Shown here in pieces: positions 52,219-60,497 of a stretch of 60,497 nucleotides of DNA (its first letter is position 1; each line of letters begins with the position of its first letter). The position numbers were made by a program, and so were the translations under genes. The notes under the pieces were generated by a model. The model was not told where the DNA came from and made no database searches. It saw only the letters and a list, made by a program, of their open reading frames with translations. This DNA is from an uncultured Tessaracoccus sp. (lineage in GTDB: Bacteria; Actinomycetota; Actinomycetes; Propionibacteriales; Propionibacteriaceae), in contig NZ_CAMYFI010000011.1 in the NCBI RefSeq assembly GCF_947255005.1, positions 1 through 60,497 of the forward strand, read 5' to 3'.

Positions 52219-54456
52219 GTGACCAGCGCGCCTGAACAGCCCATGCCTGACGATGCCCTTGAGGAAGATCTCAACGCCGAGCTGAACTTCGACCAACAAC
52301 GATTTGCTGCTCGTCCTGCCAGGCTTCGCCCCCGGGCTAGCAGGAAGGCTAAGCAATCCGAGCACGTGCCCCCGCCGCCGTTTGAGGCCGACGGACGCAA
52401 CCGTGCCTATGTGGAATGGCTGGTAGACCAATCAATGCTGGCCGACGCCTCCAGGCTCTCCCGACAACTCGCCGGCAATCACCTCATGTGGGCCAACGCG
52501 TTCGCCTCGCCGGATCCGCGCGCAGCCGCCGAGCAGGCGTCGGTGTGGTACACCGCCTACCCGCTGAGCCTCATCAGCGCCCGCAGGCAGTCATTCTTGG
52601 GCGTCCTCGGCGACGAAGCCTTGTGGAAAGCATTCTCAACAATTGGAATCGACGCCGTCCACACCGGGCCGGTCAAGCTCGCCGGAGGCATCTCGGGATG
52701 GGACCACACCCCCAGCGTCGACGGTCACTTCGACCGCATCTCCATGGGCATCGACTCGCTGTTCGGCACGGAGGAAGAGTTCCGCGCCATGTGCGAGAAC
52801 GCGGCATCGCACGACGGCACCGTCATCGACGACATCGTGCCTGGCCACACGGGCAAGGGCGCCGACTTCCGCCTCGCAGAGCTGAACTACGGCGACTACC
52901 CCGGCATCTACCACATGGTGGACATCCCCGAGGAAGCCTGGCACCTCCTGCCAGACGTGCCCGAAGGTAAGGATTCGGTCAATCTTGACCCAGCCAGCGA
53001 ACGCGCACTCGCGGATGCCGGGTACATCATCGGCGAGCTGCAGCGCGTCATCTTCTACGAGCCCGGTGTCAAGGAAACGAACTGGTCCGTCACCCGCCCC
53101 ATTCACGATTGCGACGGCATCGAACATCGCTGGGTGTACCTCCACTACTTCAAAGACGGCCAGCCGTCGATCAACTGGCTCGACCCGACGTTCGCCGGCA
53201 TGCGCCTCGTCATGGGCGACGCTCTCCATTCCCTGCTCGACCTCGGCTCCGGCGGGCTACGCCTGGATGCGAACGGCTTCCTAGGAGTGGAAAAGTCGAT
53301 CGACCTCTCCCCCGCCTGGTCTGAAGGGCACCCGCTCTCGCAGGCTGCAAACCAGCTCATCGGCTCGATGGTGCGCAAGGTTGGCGGATTCACGTTCCAA
53401 GAGCTCAATCTCTCCATTGATGACATTGCCGCGACGGGCGCCGTCGGCCCCGATTTAAGCTACGACTTCATCACCCGCCCCGCGTACCAATTCGCTCTGG
53501 CTACGCAAGATACCGAGTTCCTTCGCCTGACACTCCGTGAAGCAATGCGGCTCGGCATCGATCAAGCATCGCTGGTGCACGCGCTCCAAAACCACGACGA
53601 GCTCACCTACGAGCTGGTGCACTTCACGGCCCGGCACCGCGACGACGAGTACGAGTTCGGCGGGGAAACGTACACGGGCCTGGAACTGGCCGACCACGTG
53701 CGCGCCACCATGCGCGAGAAGCTCACCGGCGACGCCGCGCCATACAACAAGGTGTTCACTACCAACGGCATCGCATGCACCACGGCCTCGGTCATCACGG
53801 CGAGCCTCGGCATCCGCGATCTTGACGCCATCGAGGATGCCGACGTCGAGCGTATCCAGGCCGCGCACCTGCTGCTCGCTGCCTACAATGCGTGGCAGCC
53901 TGGCGTGTTTGCGCTGTCGGGTTGGGACCTCGTCGGCGCGCTCCCCGTCGACATCGACGATGTTAAGCAGCTCGTCAAGGACGGCGACACGCGTTGGATC
54001 GAGCGAGGCGCCTACGACCTCATGGACCTGGCGCCAGACGCTGTGAAGTCGTCGTCGGGCATGCCGCGCGCCCGCGCGCTGTACGGTTCGCTCCCCCAGC
54101 AGCTGGACGATCCGCAGTCGTTCGCGAGCAAGCTGTCGAAGATTCTCCGCGTCCGTAAGCGCTTCGCGCTCGCAACGGCCTCGCTCGTTGACGTGCCCGA
54201 GGTGCCGCACAAGGCGCTCTTGGCGCTCGTCAACCGTCTCAGCGACGGCCACACACAAATCACCCTGCTCAACTTCTCGGAAGAGAAACTCTCCGGATAC
54301 ATCCGCAGCGACAAGATCCCTGCCGGCCGCGTCGTCGATCTCTCCACCAGACGCCGCATTGCCGAGGTGGACGATTTGGGCGGATTCTCCGCCAGCGTGC
54401 AGCCTTTCGGCGCCATGGCGCTGATTGTGCGCGCGCAGGCTCAAGGCCCGCAGTAG
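52219..54456 (+). CDS. GH13 alpha-amylase-family enzyme, trehalose synthase-like
   Basis: 745 residues. A polar N-terminus of about 70 precedes a (beta/alpha)8 barrel. Nucleophile Asp in 'GGLRLDANGFLG' (about 349), acid/base Glu in 'FTFQELNLS' (about 395), and third Asp in 'LQNHDELTYEL' (about 460). The 'NHDELT' form and the small C-terminal beta domain resemble maltose glucosyltransferase/trehalose synthase rather than amylase; the first conserved region is divergent ('DDIVPGHTG' in place of DxxxNH). Cytoplasmic, no signal peptide. Exact specificity uncertain. Confidence 0.8.
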   Translation: MTSAPEQPMPDDALEEDLNAELNFDQQRFAARPARLRPRASRKAKQSEHVPPPPFEADGRNRAYVEWLVDQSMLADASRLSRQLAGNHLMWANAFASPDPRAAAEQASVWYTAYPLSLISARRQSFLGVLGDEALWKAFSTIGIDAVHTGPVKLAGGISGWDHTPSVDGHFDRISMGIDSLFGTEEEFRAMCENAASHDGTVIDDIVPGHTGKGADFRLAELNYGDYPGIYHMVDIPEEAWHLLPDVPEGKDSVNLDPASERALADAGYIIGELQRVIFYEPGVKETNWSVTRPIHDCDGIEHRWVYLHYFKDGQPSINWLDPTFAGMRLVMGDALHSLLDLGSGGLRLDANGFLGVEKSIDLSPAWSEGHPLSQAANQLIGSMVRKVGGFTFQELNLSIDDIAATGAVGPDLSYDFITRPAYQFALATQDTEFLRLTLREAMRLGIDQASLVHALQNHDELTYELVHFTARHRDDEYEFGGETYTGLELADHVRATMREKLTGDAAPYNKVFTTNGIACTTASVITASLGIRDLDAIEDADVERIQAAHLLLAAYNAWQPGVFALSGWDLVGALPVDIDDVKQLVKDGDTRWIERGAYDLMDLAPDAVKSSSGMPRARALYGSLPQQLDDPQSFASKLSKILRVRKRFALATASLVDVPEVPHKALLALVNRLSDGHTQITLLNFSEEKLSGYIRSDKIPAGRVVDLSTRRRIAEVDDLGGFSASVQPFGAMALIVRAQAQGPQ

Positions 54457-54483
54457 CCCGCTGCATGTTACGCCGTCTGGTAC

Positions 54484-55491
54484 TCAGTTCGCTCGCAGCG
54501 AGCTGGCGCGAATGCGCCACTCGGGTTCGAGCAGCATGCGCGCGTTGCGCGCCGCATTGCCGGTGATACGCCCGTGGAGGAGTTCGCCCGCCCACTGCCC
54601 CAAATGCTCGGCCGGCTGGTCAACCACGGTCACGGGTGGATCCACCATCACATTCCAGCGGTCGTCATCCACGCCGACGAGGGCTACGTCCGTGCCGATC
54701 CGGCGGTCAGCCCGCCGGAGTTCGCGGTAGGCCTCCGCGGAGAGGGTGTTGGTGACGGCGAACACGGAGTCGGTGCTCGGGTTCGCCATCGCCGAAGCGA
54801 GCTCCTCAGACGCCGTCGTCGAATCAAAGGGCAGGTGCAGCACTCGCGACGGGGGCACGTCGATGCCATTCTCGCGCATCGCGTCGACGAAGCCGCGCAC
54901 ACGCTCGTCGAGGGGGCTGAGTTTCCCCTCGTGCGCGACGACCACGGGGCTGCCCCAGCCTTGCTCCAGCAAATGCTCGGCAACCATGGTGCCGATGATG
55001 CGGTTGTCGACATTGATACGGTCGCCGCTGAAATTAGTCACGAGACGATCGACAGAGACCACGGGAATGCCGTGGAGCTGCAGCGGATGCAGCGATGTCT
55101 TCGTCGCAGAGACGGCCGCGACGAGCACCCCGGCGGCCTGGTGAGAGATGACGGCGTCGATTGCGGATCGTTCCAGCGCCAGATCTTCGTGGGTATTACA
55201 CAGCATCACGGCGTAGCCGTGCTGGTGAGCCACTTTCTCGAACGACTCCAGCAGGCGATGAAAGAACGGGTTGCGCACGTCGGGCACGATGGCTGCCCAC
55301 AGGTCGCCGCGCTGTTTCCGCAGTGCCCTCCCCACCCCGTTGGGGCGGTATTGCTGATCACGAATCTCACGTTCCACGCGCTCCACGAGCTCGGGTGCGA
55401 CGCGCGGGTTGCCGTTCAGCACGCGCGACACCGTCGCGACGGACACCCCGCTGGCTCGGGCGATGTCTTTCATCGTGACTCTGTGGTTCAT
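54484..55491 (-). CDS. LacI-family transcriptional regulator
   Basis: 335 residues. The HTH 'VTMKDIARASGVSVATVSRVLNGNPRVAPEL' is followed by the hinge helix 'YRPNGVGRALRK' and a periplasmic-binding-protein-like sensor domain ('WAAIVPDVRNPFFHRLLESFE', 'GDRINVDNRIIGTMVAEHLL', 'VALVGVDDDRWN'). It lies 22 nt after the DUF4185 gene on the same strand and near the sugar ABC genes, which it probably controls. Confidence 0.93.
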   Translation of the reverse strand: MNHRVTMKDIARASGVSVATVSRVLNGNPRVAPELVERVEREIRDQQYRPNGVGRALRKQRGDLWAAIVPDVRNPFFHRLLESFEKVAHQHGYAVMLCNTHEDLALERSAIDAVISHQAAGVLVAAVSATKTSLHPLQLHGIPVVSVDRLVTNFSGDRINVDNRIIGTMVAEHLLEQGWGSPVVVAHEGKLSPLDERVRGFVDAMRENGIDVPPSRVLHLPFDSTTASEELASAMANPSTDSVFAVTNTLSAEAYRELRRADRRIGTDVALVGVDDDRWNVMVDPPVTVVDQPAEHLGQWAGELLHGRITGNAARNARMLLEPEWRIRASSLRAN

Positions 55492-55513
55492 GCGACTCTC
55501 CCTACGCGGACCA

Positions 55514-56599
55514 CTACGCGCACACTTCCTCGAATGGGTATTGAATCTTGAACTGTTCCACGTGGTAGGGCCAGCCCATTGCGGTATTCCATTGGGACAC
55601 CACCAGGTGCAGCTCCTTCATGGTACTGCCTGGAATGATGTACGGGCCGTAGAGCTGGGCCATGTGGTCGTCGTTTTCCTTCCCCCACTCCCCTCCATGG
55701 ATGAGTGTGACAGCTTTGGCGTCTGCGAGCTTGACCACCTCGTCGGCCCGCAACGCATCCACGCGGTACTCGCCGGCGTTAAACCAGGTGAGCATCCACT
55801 GCGAATCGACGTTGCGCAGGCACATCTCCCCCACCTTGCCGGGGATGATGTCGACGGGCGCGTCACTCCCCCACTTGCCGTCGCCTTGATACACCTCGTA
55901 GGCGTCGGGCTCGAGGATGCGGTCGGCAGGCACACGTGCAGCGATAGCTGGCTTGTCTCGCTGGAAGCCGGTGGTAAGCATGTTGACATACTTGCCGTCG
56001 TCGTCGAGCGCCCACGTGCACTGCTGCATGCGCCCATCCATGTGGCGCATCTCGAACATTTCCTCCGTGCGGTCCCACGTCTCCCCAGAATCCTTCGAAG
56101 TCCAAATCTCGGTGTGCAGCACGTTGCCCAGCCCGGCGTTAATCATGACCCACAGATAGATGGTGTCACCAACGACTACGGCATCGGCGGGCAGGATCGT
56201 CGAGAGTGTGCCATCGTCGTGGGCGTAGTCGACGAGTTGCTTCGCGACGTCGCCACCCACAGCCGAGGTCCACTGAATGCCCTTCGTGACGGTTGTCGGA
56301 TCAGCGAACAGCCCCACTGGTGAGCGCCAGTTCCCGCCCGGGACGAACGCCTCCTCGAAGGTATCTCCGAAGATGAACAGGATGCGCCCGTCAGGGGTAG
56401 TGACTGGAATTCCGAGATCCGTGGCTTCCATCTTGAATGTGGTGGTGAGACCCGGGCCAGTCAAAGGACCCCTACGCTCTATCCGACGGCAGAAAGCCTC
56501 TTCTTTCGAACACGCCGTGAACGCAGGAAGCGAGACTACCCCGATAGCGCCCGCAACGGCGATTCTTCTGCTGATCTTCCAATCAGGATCCTGCATCAA
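55514..56599 (-). CDS. DUF4185 lipoprotein, possible GH183-type arabinanase
   Basis: 361 residues. Twin-arginine-like 'ISRRIAVAGAIGVVSLPAFTACS' with a lipobox-type cysteine at about residue 30 indicates export and lipid anchoring. The rest matches DUF4185: 'TPDGRILFIFGDTFEEAFVPGGNWRSPVGLF', 'YLWVMINAGLG', 'MLTWFNAGEYRVDALRADE' and 'AQLYGPYIIPGS'. DUF4185 members were shown to be endo-D-arabinanases (GH183). Co-oriented with the LacI gene and divergent from a GH43-like enzyme. Confidence 0.8.
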   Translation of the reverse strand: MMQDPDWKISRRIAVAGAIGVVSLPAFTACSKEEAFCRRIERRGPLTGPGLTTTFKMEATDLGIPVTTPDGRILFIFGDTFEEAFVPGGNWRSPVGLFADPTTVTKGIQWTSAVGGDVAKQLVDYAHDDGTLSTILPADAVVVGDTIYLWVMINAGLGNVLHTEIWTSKDSGETWDRTEEMFEMRHMDGRMQQCTWALDDDGKYVNMLTTGFQRDKPAIAARVPADRILEPDAYEVYQGDGKWGSDAPVDIIPGKVGEMCLRNVDSQWMLTWFNAGEYRVDALRADEVVKLADAKAVTLIHGGEWGKENDDHMAQLYGPYIIPGSTMKELHLVVSQWNTAMGWPYHVEQFKIQYPFEEVCA

Positions 56600-56647
56600 A
56601 TTCCACCTTTGAAAATGTGGTCAGCGGTGAGCCCACGCGCCAATCTT

Positions 56648-56664
56648 CAATGATTATTACATTG
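56648..56664. promoter_or_regulatory. Candidate operator in the divergent DUF4185/GH43 intergenic region
   Basis: CAATG-N7-CATTG dyad in an unusually AT-rich 121-bp spacer; a second dyad CGTAC-GAA-GTACG lies at 56686-56698. Either may bind the adjacent LacI protein. Inference only. Confidence 0.4.
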
Positions 56665-56720
56665 TACCTTAATCCCTATCAGGACCGTACGAAGTACGCG
56701 AATCCCCTAAACTTGGTCCC

Positions 56721-57584
56721 ATGATGAAAGGTACCGTTACAATCACCGCTGGCGAGAAAAAGCGCCTACTCTCAGCTTCACCAGAACCTGGCCAGGATTG
56801 GTATATCAACGACCACACCTTCGTTCAAGATGGTGACGGCAATTGGCACGTGTTCGGCATCTGGCATGCTGAACCGGCACATCCGTTAGATGAGAAATTC
56901 TTCCTGCACGCAAGCGCTCCGGCGCTGGATGGGCCATGGACGGTGCATCCAGCCGTTATGCATGCACGGGAAGATATCGGCGAAACGCATGTGTGGGCGC
57001 CGCACGTCATTCGCGTAGACGATACCTATCTCATGTTCTATTGCGCCGGCACGGAAGATCACGAGGCGTACCGCATCGAGTGCGCGACCAGCACCGACCT
57101 CTTCACCTGGGAGCACAGCGCCGACGGGCCCCTCTTCACCGACGGCTTCGACGCCCGCGATCCGATGGTGCTGTACGTAGGAGATGAGTGGGTGATGTAC
57201 TACACCCGAACGTCGAAACCCGACGGAGGAACCCACCAGGTTGCAGCGCGCACCAGCCCCGATCTGCAGCAGTGGAGCGAGCCCGTCGTCGCCTTCGATT
57301 CCGGAGTGACAGGCACGTTTGGCGGCCCGACCGAGTCTCCGTTCGTGTGCAAGCTCTCCCCCGACACCTACGTGCTCTTCGTCTGCGAATCTGGGGAATA
57401 CGATCGAACGCTCGCCTACGCATCGAACGACCCGCTGCACTTCGACGCGGACAACCTCATCGACGTCGACCTCGACGAGCACTGCGCCGAGATCATCGAA
57501 ACCGACGAAGGAACCTGGATCTCCGGCGGAGGTTGGGGCCGCGGCGGACTCACCATCCGGCCGATCACTATGGCTGTTCAGTAA
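56721..57584 (+). CDS. GH43/GH32-like five-bladed beta-propeller glycosidase
   Basis: 287 residues, no signal peptide. Propeller motifs: 'DWYINDHTFVQDGDGNWHVFGI' (first acidic residue), 'WAPHVIRVDDTYLMFYCAG', 'FDARDPMVLYVGDEWVMYYT' (RDP motif) and 'GGPTESPFVCKL' (acid Glu). The layout fits cytoplasmic GH43 or related GH130-like enzymes working on imported oligosaccharides. ATG 56721 or 56724. Shares a bidirectional terminator with the permease gene. Confidence 0.8.
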   Translation: MMKGTVTITAGEKKRLLSASPEPGQDWYINDHTFVQDGDGNWHVFGIWHAEPAHPLDEKFFLHASAPALDGPWTVHPAVMHAREDIGETHVWAPHVIRVDDTYLMFYCAGTEDHEAYRIECATSTDLFTWEHSADGPLFTDGFDARDPMVLYVGDEWVMYYTRTSKPDGGTHQVAARTSPDLQQWSEPVVAFDSGVTGTFGGPTESPFVCKLSPDTYVLFVCESGEYDRTLAYASNDPLHFDADNLIDVDLDEHCAEIIETDEGTWISGGGWGRGGLTIRPITMAVQ

Positions 57585-57594
57585 TGCAAACGAT

Positions 57595-57623
57595 GGCGGG
57601 GCTGGCATTCCACCAGCCCCGCC
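57595..57623. terminator. Bidirectional terminator
   Basis: A perfect 11-bp stem GGCGGGGCTGG/CCAGCCCCGCC with a 7-nt loop between two convergent stops. Confidence 0.85.
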
Positions 57624-57639
57624 AAGGAAATACTCCAAG

Positions 57640-58572
57640 CTACTTCAATCCCGACATCTTGATGTTGCCAATGATCTGCTTCTGGAAGATCAGGAACAAA
57701 ATCACTACCGGTGCGGCAGTGAGTGTAGAACCAGCCATGAGTAGCCCCAACTCGGTTTGACGCTCGGAGCGGAATGTGGCGAGGTATTGCTGCAGCACAT
57801 ATTTCTCACGGCTCGTGATTGTCATTATCGGCCACACATAGGAGTTCCAGTAAGCAAGGAATGCCGTAATTCCCATCACCACGAACGGCGGCTTCGAGAG
57901 CGGAAGGAACAGCCTGATAAAGATCTGGAATCTACCGCAGCCATCCAGCATTGCTGCTTCTTCCAGCGAAGAAGGAACGTTCAGATAAAACTGGCGAATA
58001 AAGAACACACTCGCAGCGCTCGCAGCGCCCGGGATGACCAGCACCGCGAGGGTATCGAGCATCGACAATTGGGTAACTACGACGAAGCTCGTCAGCAGGA
58101 TCGTCATACCGGGAATGAACATCGTCGTGATGACGATCACCCAGAGTGTCTTCTTGAATCGGAACTCCAGGCGAGCGAAGGCGTACGCAGCCATGGAGTT
58201 GACGGTGAGATGCAGCAGGCAGAAGAGCACAGCACCAAGGAAGGTCCACCCCAGGGTTCGCAGGAAGACGGGGTCTTGCAGAATCTGTACGTAGTTTTCA
58301 TAGCGCCAGACTTCAGGGAAGAACTGGAACGGCGTCCGAACCACTTCGTTTCGTGCCTTGAAACCAGCAATCACCATCCACGCGAGTGGGAAGAGAGCGG
58401 CAAACAGAAAGATAAGGCCGACAAGCCCTTTCAGCGCGAACTGGACCCAGTACAACGGCGTGCGCTTACGCACTCGCCGATTAGGCTTCGCGTCGAGTGA
58501 CTTCTCCGCAGCGTTCAACACGACTTCGTCAGCAGCGGGTGCAGTGGATCCCGACATAGATTGATTCGTCAT
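57640..58572 (-). CDS. Sugar ABC transporter permease, MalG type
   Basis: 310 residues, six membrane helices. The EAA loop is 'EEAAMLDGCGRFQIFIRLFLPLSKP', as in CUT1 carbohydrate permeases. ATG 58572 begins one nt after the upstream permease stop. Third visible gene of the transporter (binding protein, MalF-type, MalG-type). The ATPase is not in the window; many actinomycete CUT1 systems share MsiK, encoded elsewhere. Confidence 0.94.
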   Translation of the reverse strand: MTNQSMSGSTAPAADEVVLNAAEKSLDAKPNRRVRKRTPLYWVQFALKGLVGLIFLFAALFPLAWMVIAGFKARNEVVRTPFQFFPEVWRYENYVQILQDPVFLRTLGWTFLGAVLFCLLHLTVNSMAAYAFARLEFRFKKTLWVIVITTMFIPGMTILLTSFVVVTQLSMLDTLAVLVIPGAASAASVFFIRQFYLNVPSSLEEAAMLDGCGRFQIFIRLFLPLSKPPFVVMGITAFLAYWNSYVWPIMTITSREKYVLQQYLATFRSERQTELGLLMAGSTLTAAPVVILFLIFQKQIIGNIKMSGLK

Positions 58573-58573
58573 A

Positions 58574-59485
58574 TCAGTCAACCAACTTTTCGGAATTAAG
58601 AACACGGAAGATCATGGCTGAGACAGATCCCAGAACGACGAACAGCAGCAGTGCCGCTGCAATGGAATAACCAACAGTGGCGTCCCCACGGAAGTGGTTG
58701 AAGATAAACAGGTTAGGGAGCATCGTCGAATCGAGCGGACCGCCGTTGGTCATCACCAGGGGTAGCTCGTACTGCTGAATCGCGGCGGTGAAGCCGGTGA
58801 TGAGCAAGTAGAGCAGAACGTTCTTCATCTGCGGAATAGTGATATAGAACGTCCGCTGCCACCATCCGGCGCCTTCCATCTCAGCAGCCTCGTACAGCTC
58901 GCCCGGGATATCGACCATGGCAGCAACCATGATGAGCGATGTGAGACCCATGCCGAGCCAAATGGCAGGCACCGCAATCGCGAGCAACGCCCACTTCGGG
59001 TCAGAGAGCCACGCAACCGGCTCGATTTCGAAGAGCCCCAGCAGCCAGTTCAGCAAGCCACCAGAGTAGTTGTAAATGAGACCGAACGTGATGGACGTGA
59101 TCACCGTCGAGATGATGGTGGGGATGTAGATGCTCACTTTAAGCACGCTCGCAAAATGACGTGAAACGCTGACCACCAAGCTCGCAAAAAGGAAGGCCAG
59201 AACGAGCTGCACCGGCACCGTCATGAGCACGAAGGTGAGGCCAAGCTTCACGGAGTTCCAGAACAGTGGATCCGCCAACACGTTTTTGAAGTTCTGTAAG
59301 CCCACAAATTGGGGATCCAGGTAGAAACCCCAATCCTGGAAGGATAGGTACACCGCGTATCCAGCAGGCCAGATGACGAAAATTCCGAGCATGATGAGCA
59401 CCGGGCTCAGCATCAACAGCGCCAAGCGAGTATCTCTATACCTGTAACGATTACTACGTTTCTTTAGTTCAGCAGCCGACGGCAT
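58574..59485 (-). CDS. Sugar ABC transporter permease, MalF type
   Basis: 303 residues, six membrane helices. EAA loop 'YEAAEMEGAGWWQRTFYITIPQMKN'. 'LLMLSPVLIMLGIFVIWPAGYAVYLSFQDWGF' is the typical first helix of CUT1 permeases. ATG 59485 is favoured; upstream in-frame starts run into the terminator hairpin. Confidence 0.94.
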   Translation of the reverse strand: MPSAAELKKRSNRYRYRDTRLALLMLSPVLIMLGIFVIWPAGYAVYLSFQDWGFYLDPQFVGLQNFKNVLADPLFWNSVKLGLTFVLMTVPVQLVLAFLFASLVVSVSRHFASVLKVSIYIPTIISTVITSITFGLIYNYSGGLLNWLLGLFEIEPVAWLSDPKWALLAIAVPAIWLGMGLTSLIMVAAMVDIPGELYEAAEMEGAGWWQRTFYITIPQMKNVLLYLLITGFTAAIQQYELPLVMTNGGPLDSTMLPNLFIFNHFRGDATVGYSIAAALLLFVVLGSVSAMIFRVLNSEKLVD

Positions 59486-59518
59486 CTTGTAGTCCCATTC
59501 CTTGTATTCGGGCGCACA

Positions 59519-59556
59519 GTGTGGGTGTGGCGGCGCGAGGACCGCCACACCCACAC
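59519..59556 (-). terminator. Hairpin between binding protein and permease genes
   Basis: A perfect 15-bp stem (GTGTGGGTGTGGCGG and complement), 8-nt loop, 8 nt after the binding-protein stop. Such hairpins keep binding-protein mRNA in excess over permeases. Confidence 0.85.
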
Positions 59557-59563
59557 ACGTCAA

Positions 59564-60497
59564 CTAATTGTTCTTAGGTGCTTTCTCAGGAAGCTTCTCT
59601 CGGTCGATGACCGTCTGAATTCCCTTGGTGGCCTCCTTGAGGGCATCTTCAGCCGATTTTTGACCTACCATGCCGGCCTCCATCGCCGTACCCACAGCCA
59701 ATGAAACATCCCAGGGGTACTGCGGCTCAGGAATGGCCTTCGGAGCGATGTCTTCCGTAACAACAGACGACCAGGGTGCATCCTTGGCTTCTGGCTGTTT
59801 AGCGACCGCGTCCATGACGGACTGCCGCACTGGAGCCTTCGTGAACTGCGTCTTGACGAAGAACGGCACGAGGAGTTCCGGATCGCCTGCGAGGCACCAG
59901 CTCAAGAACTCGCCGGCTGCTTCCTTGTTCTTCGTCTTGGCGTCGACAACCCACTTGAAGTTGCCCAGTGTGGTTGCCGAATCGCCCTTGGCGTTCGTGG
60001 CCTGGACGAACGGAGCCACGCCAGTGTGGGCCAGAAGGTCGGGGTAGTCGGAGCCGATCTCGGACATCATCCAGGAACCGGAAACCTTAAAGGCAACTTT
60101 TTCCTCACCGAAGTCTTTGCCTTCGACGTAGGCGGCGAGAGCCTGCTTCGGCATGTAGCCCTTGTCCCACAGTTGCTTGTAGTAGCCGATCAAGGAAACG
60201 TACTCATCGTTCTCGACGTCGGCCTTGGTCCAGTCGTCATTGAGGGCAGTGTGGCCACTGAAGTTGTACTGCTGGCCGACCGTCGACCATGCGAACGTGG
60301 CTGCATCCTGTGCGGGAGCAATGCAATACTGACCTTGAGATAGTGTGGGCTTGATCTTCTCACAGAATTCGAGAAGCTCATCCCAGGTCTTGGGTGGGGT
60401 TTCCGGATCGAGCCCGGCTGCCTTGAAGATCTTCTTGTTCCAGAACAAGACGGTCTGAGGCTCAAGGAGCAATGGGTAGGCATAGTACTTCTCGCCG
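59564..60497 (-). CDS. Sugar ABC transporter substrate-binding protein (partial)
   Basis: The C-terminal 310 or so residues; the gene runs off the right edge. 'KYYAYPLLLEPQTVLFWNKKIFKAAGLDPETPPKTWDELLEFC' is a hallmark of CUT1 extracellular solute-binding proteins, and 'KVAFKVSGSWMMSEIG' and 'EAAGEFLSWCLAGDPELL' continue the fold. The signal peptide would be outside the window. Feeds the two permeases downstream. Confidence 0.94.
   Translation of the reverse strand, partial: GEKYYAYPLLLEPQTVLFWNKKIFKAAGLDPETPPKTWDELLEFCEKIKPTLSQGQYCIAPAQDAATFAWSTVGQQYNFSGHTALNDDWTKADVENDEYVSLIGYYKQLWDKGYMPKQALAAYVEGKDFGEEKVAFKVSGSWMMSEIGSDYPDLLAHTGVAPFVQATNAKGDSATTLGNFKWVVDAKTKNKEAAGEFLSWCLAGDPELLVPFFVKTQFTKAPVRQSVMDAVAKQPEAKDAPWSSVVTEDIAPKAIPEPQYPWDVSLAVGTAMEAGMVGQKSAEDALKEATKGIQTVIDREKLPEKAPKNN

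Overview
The window is about 62% GC by eye, densely coded and clearly actinomycetal. The signs are a 20S proteasome pair (prcB/prcA), the RNA polymerase-binding protein RbpA, a PriA lacking helicase motifs, a polyprenol-phosphate mannose synthase beside Lnt, a PAC2-family protein, MetX/MetW and a textbook HspR (HAIR) operator. A Propionibacteriales-type lineage is my guess; there is no rRNA to test it. Both ends cut through genes: priA at the left, a sugar-binding protein at the right.

Region by region. 0-15.2 kb is core housekeeping: priA-fmt-rsmB-rpe, PAC2, metH, a HAD phosphatase, trmI, DUF3054, prcB-prcA, tyrA-cmk-NIF3-like-der, much of it with 4-8 nt overlaps. 15.2-20.6 kb holds an HspR-controlled Hsp20, the codB-codA cytosine salvage operon, tRNA-Pro(GGG), one intact and one frameshifted acetyltransferase gene, and several copies of a short palindromic intergenic repeat. 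20.6-42.6 kb is again mostly chromosomal core: YqeY, BrnQ, CtaA, an SbcD/SbcC-like pair, a secreted EEP-fold protein ending in LPQTG, metX-metW, a 5'-3' exonuclease, lnt-ppm-fxsA, rbpA, GDPD, an HTH-MurA fusion, lpd, a membrane protein, and ahpC-ahpF.

42.7-51.0 kb is a defence island. A type I restriction-modification operon (hsdM, a frameshifted hsdS, hsdR) is followed by a compact three-gene cassette: a TIR-like (ThsB/MTH538-type) protein, a HIT-family nucleotide hydrolase, and a small membrane protein. The last two junctions overlap by 4 and 8 nt, so the three genes look translationally coupled. No ThsA is present. This cassette is the best candidate here for an undescribed system: a TIR signal maker, a nucleotide-processing HIT enzyme and a membrane effector.

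51.0-60.5 kb is carbohydrate metabolism: a GH13 trehalose-synthase-like enzyme, a LacI regulator co-oriented with a DUF4185 (GH183-like) lipoprotein, a divergent GH43/GH32-like beta-propeller enzyme, and a binding protein-dependent sugar ABC transporter. The enzyme set raises the possibility of arabinan-type glycan use.

Functions come from motif recognition and knowledge of the families; no database search was run.
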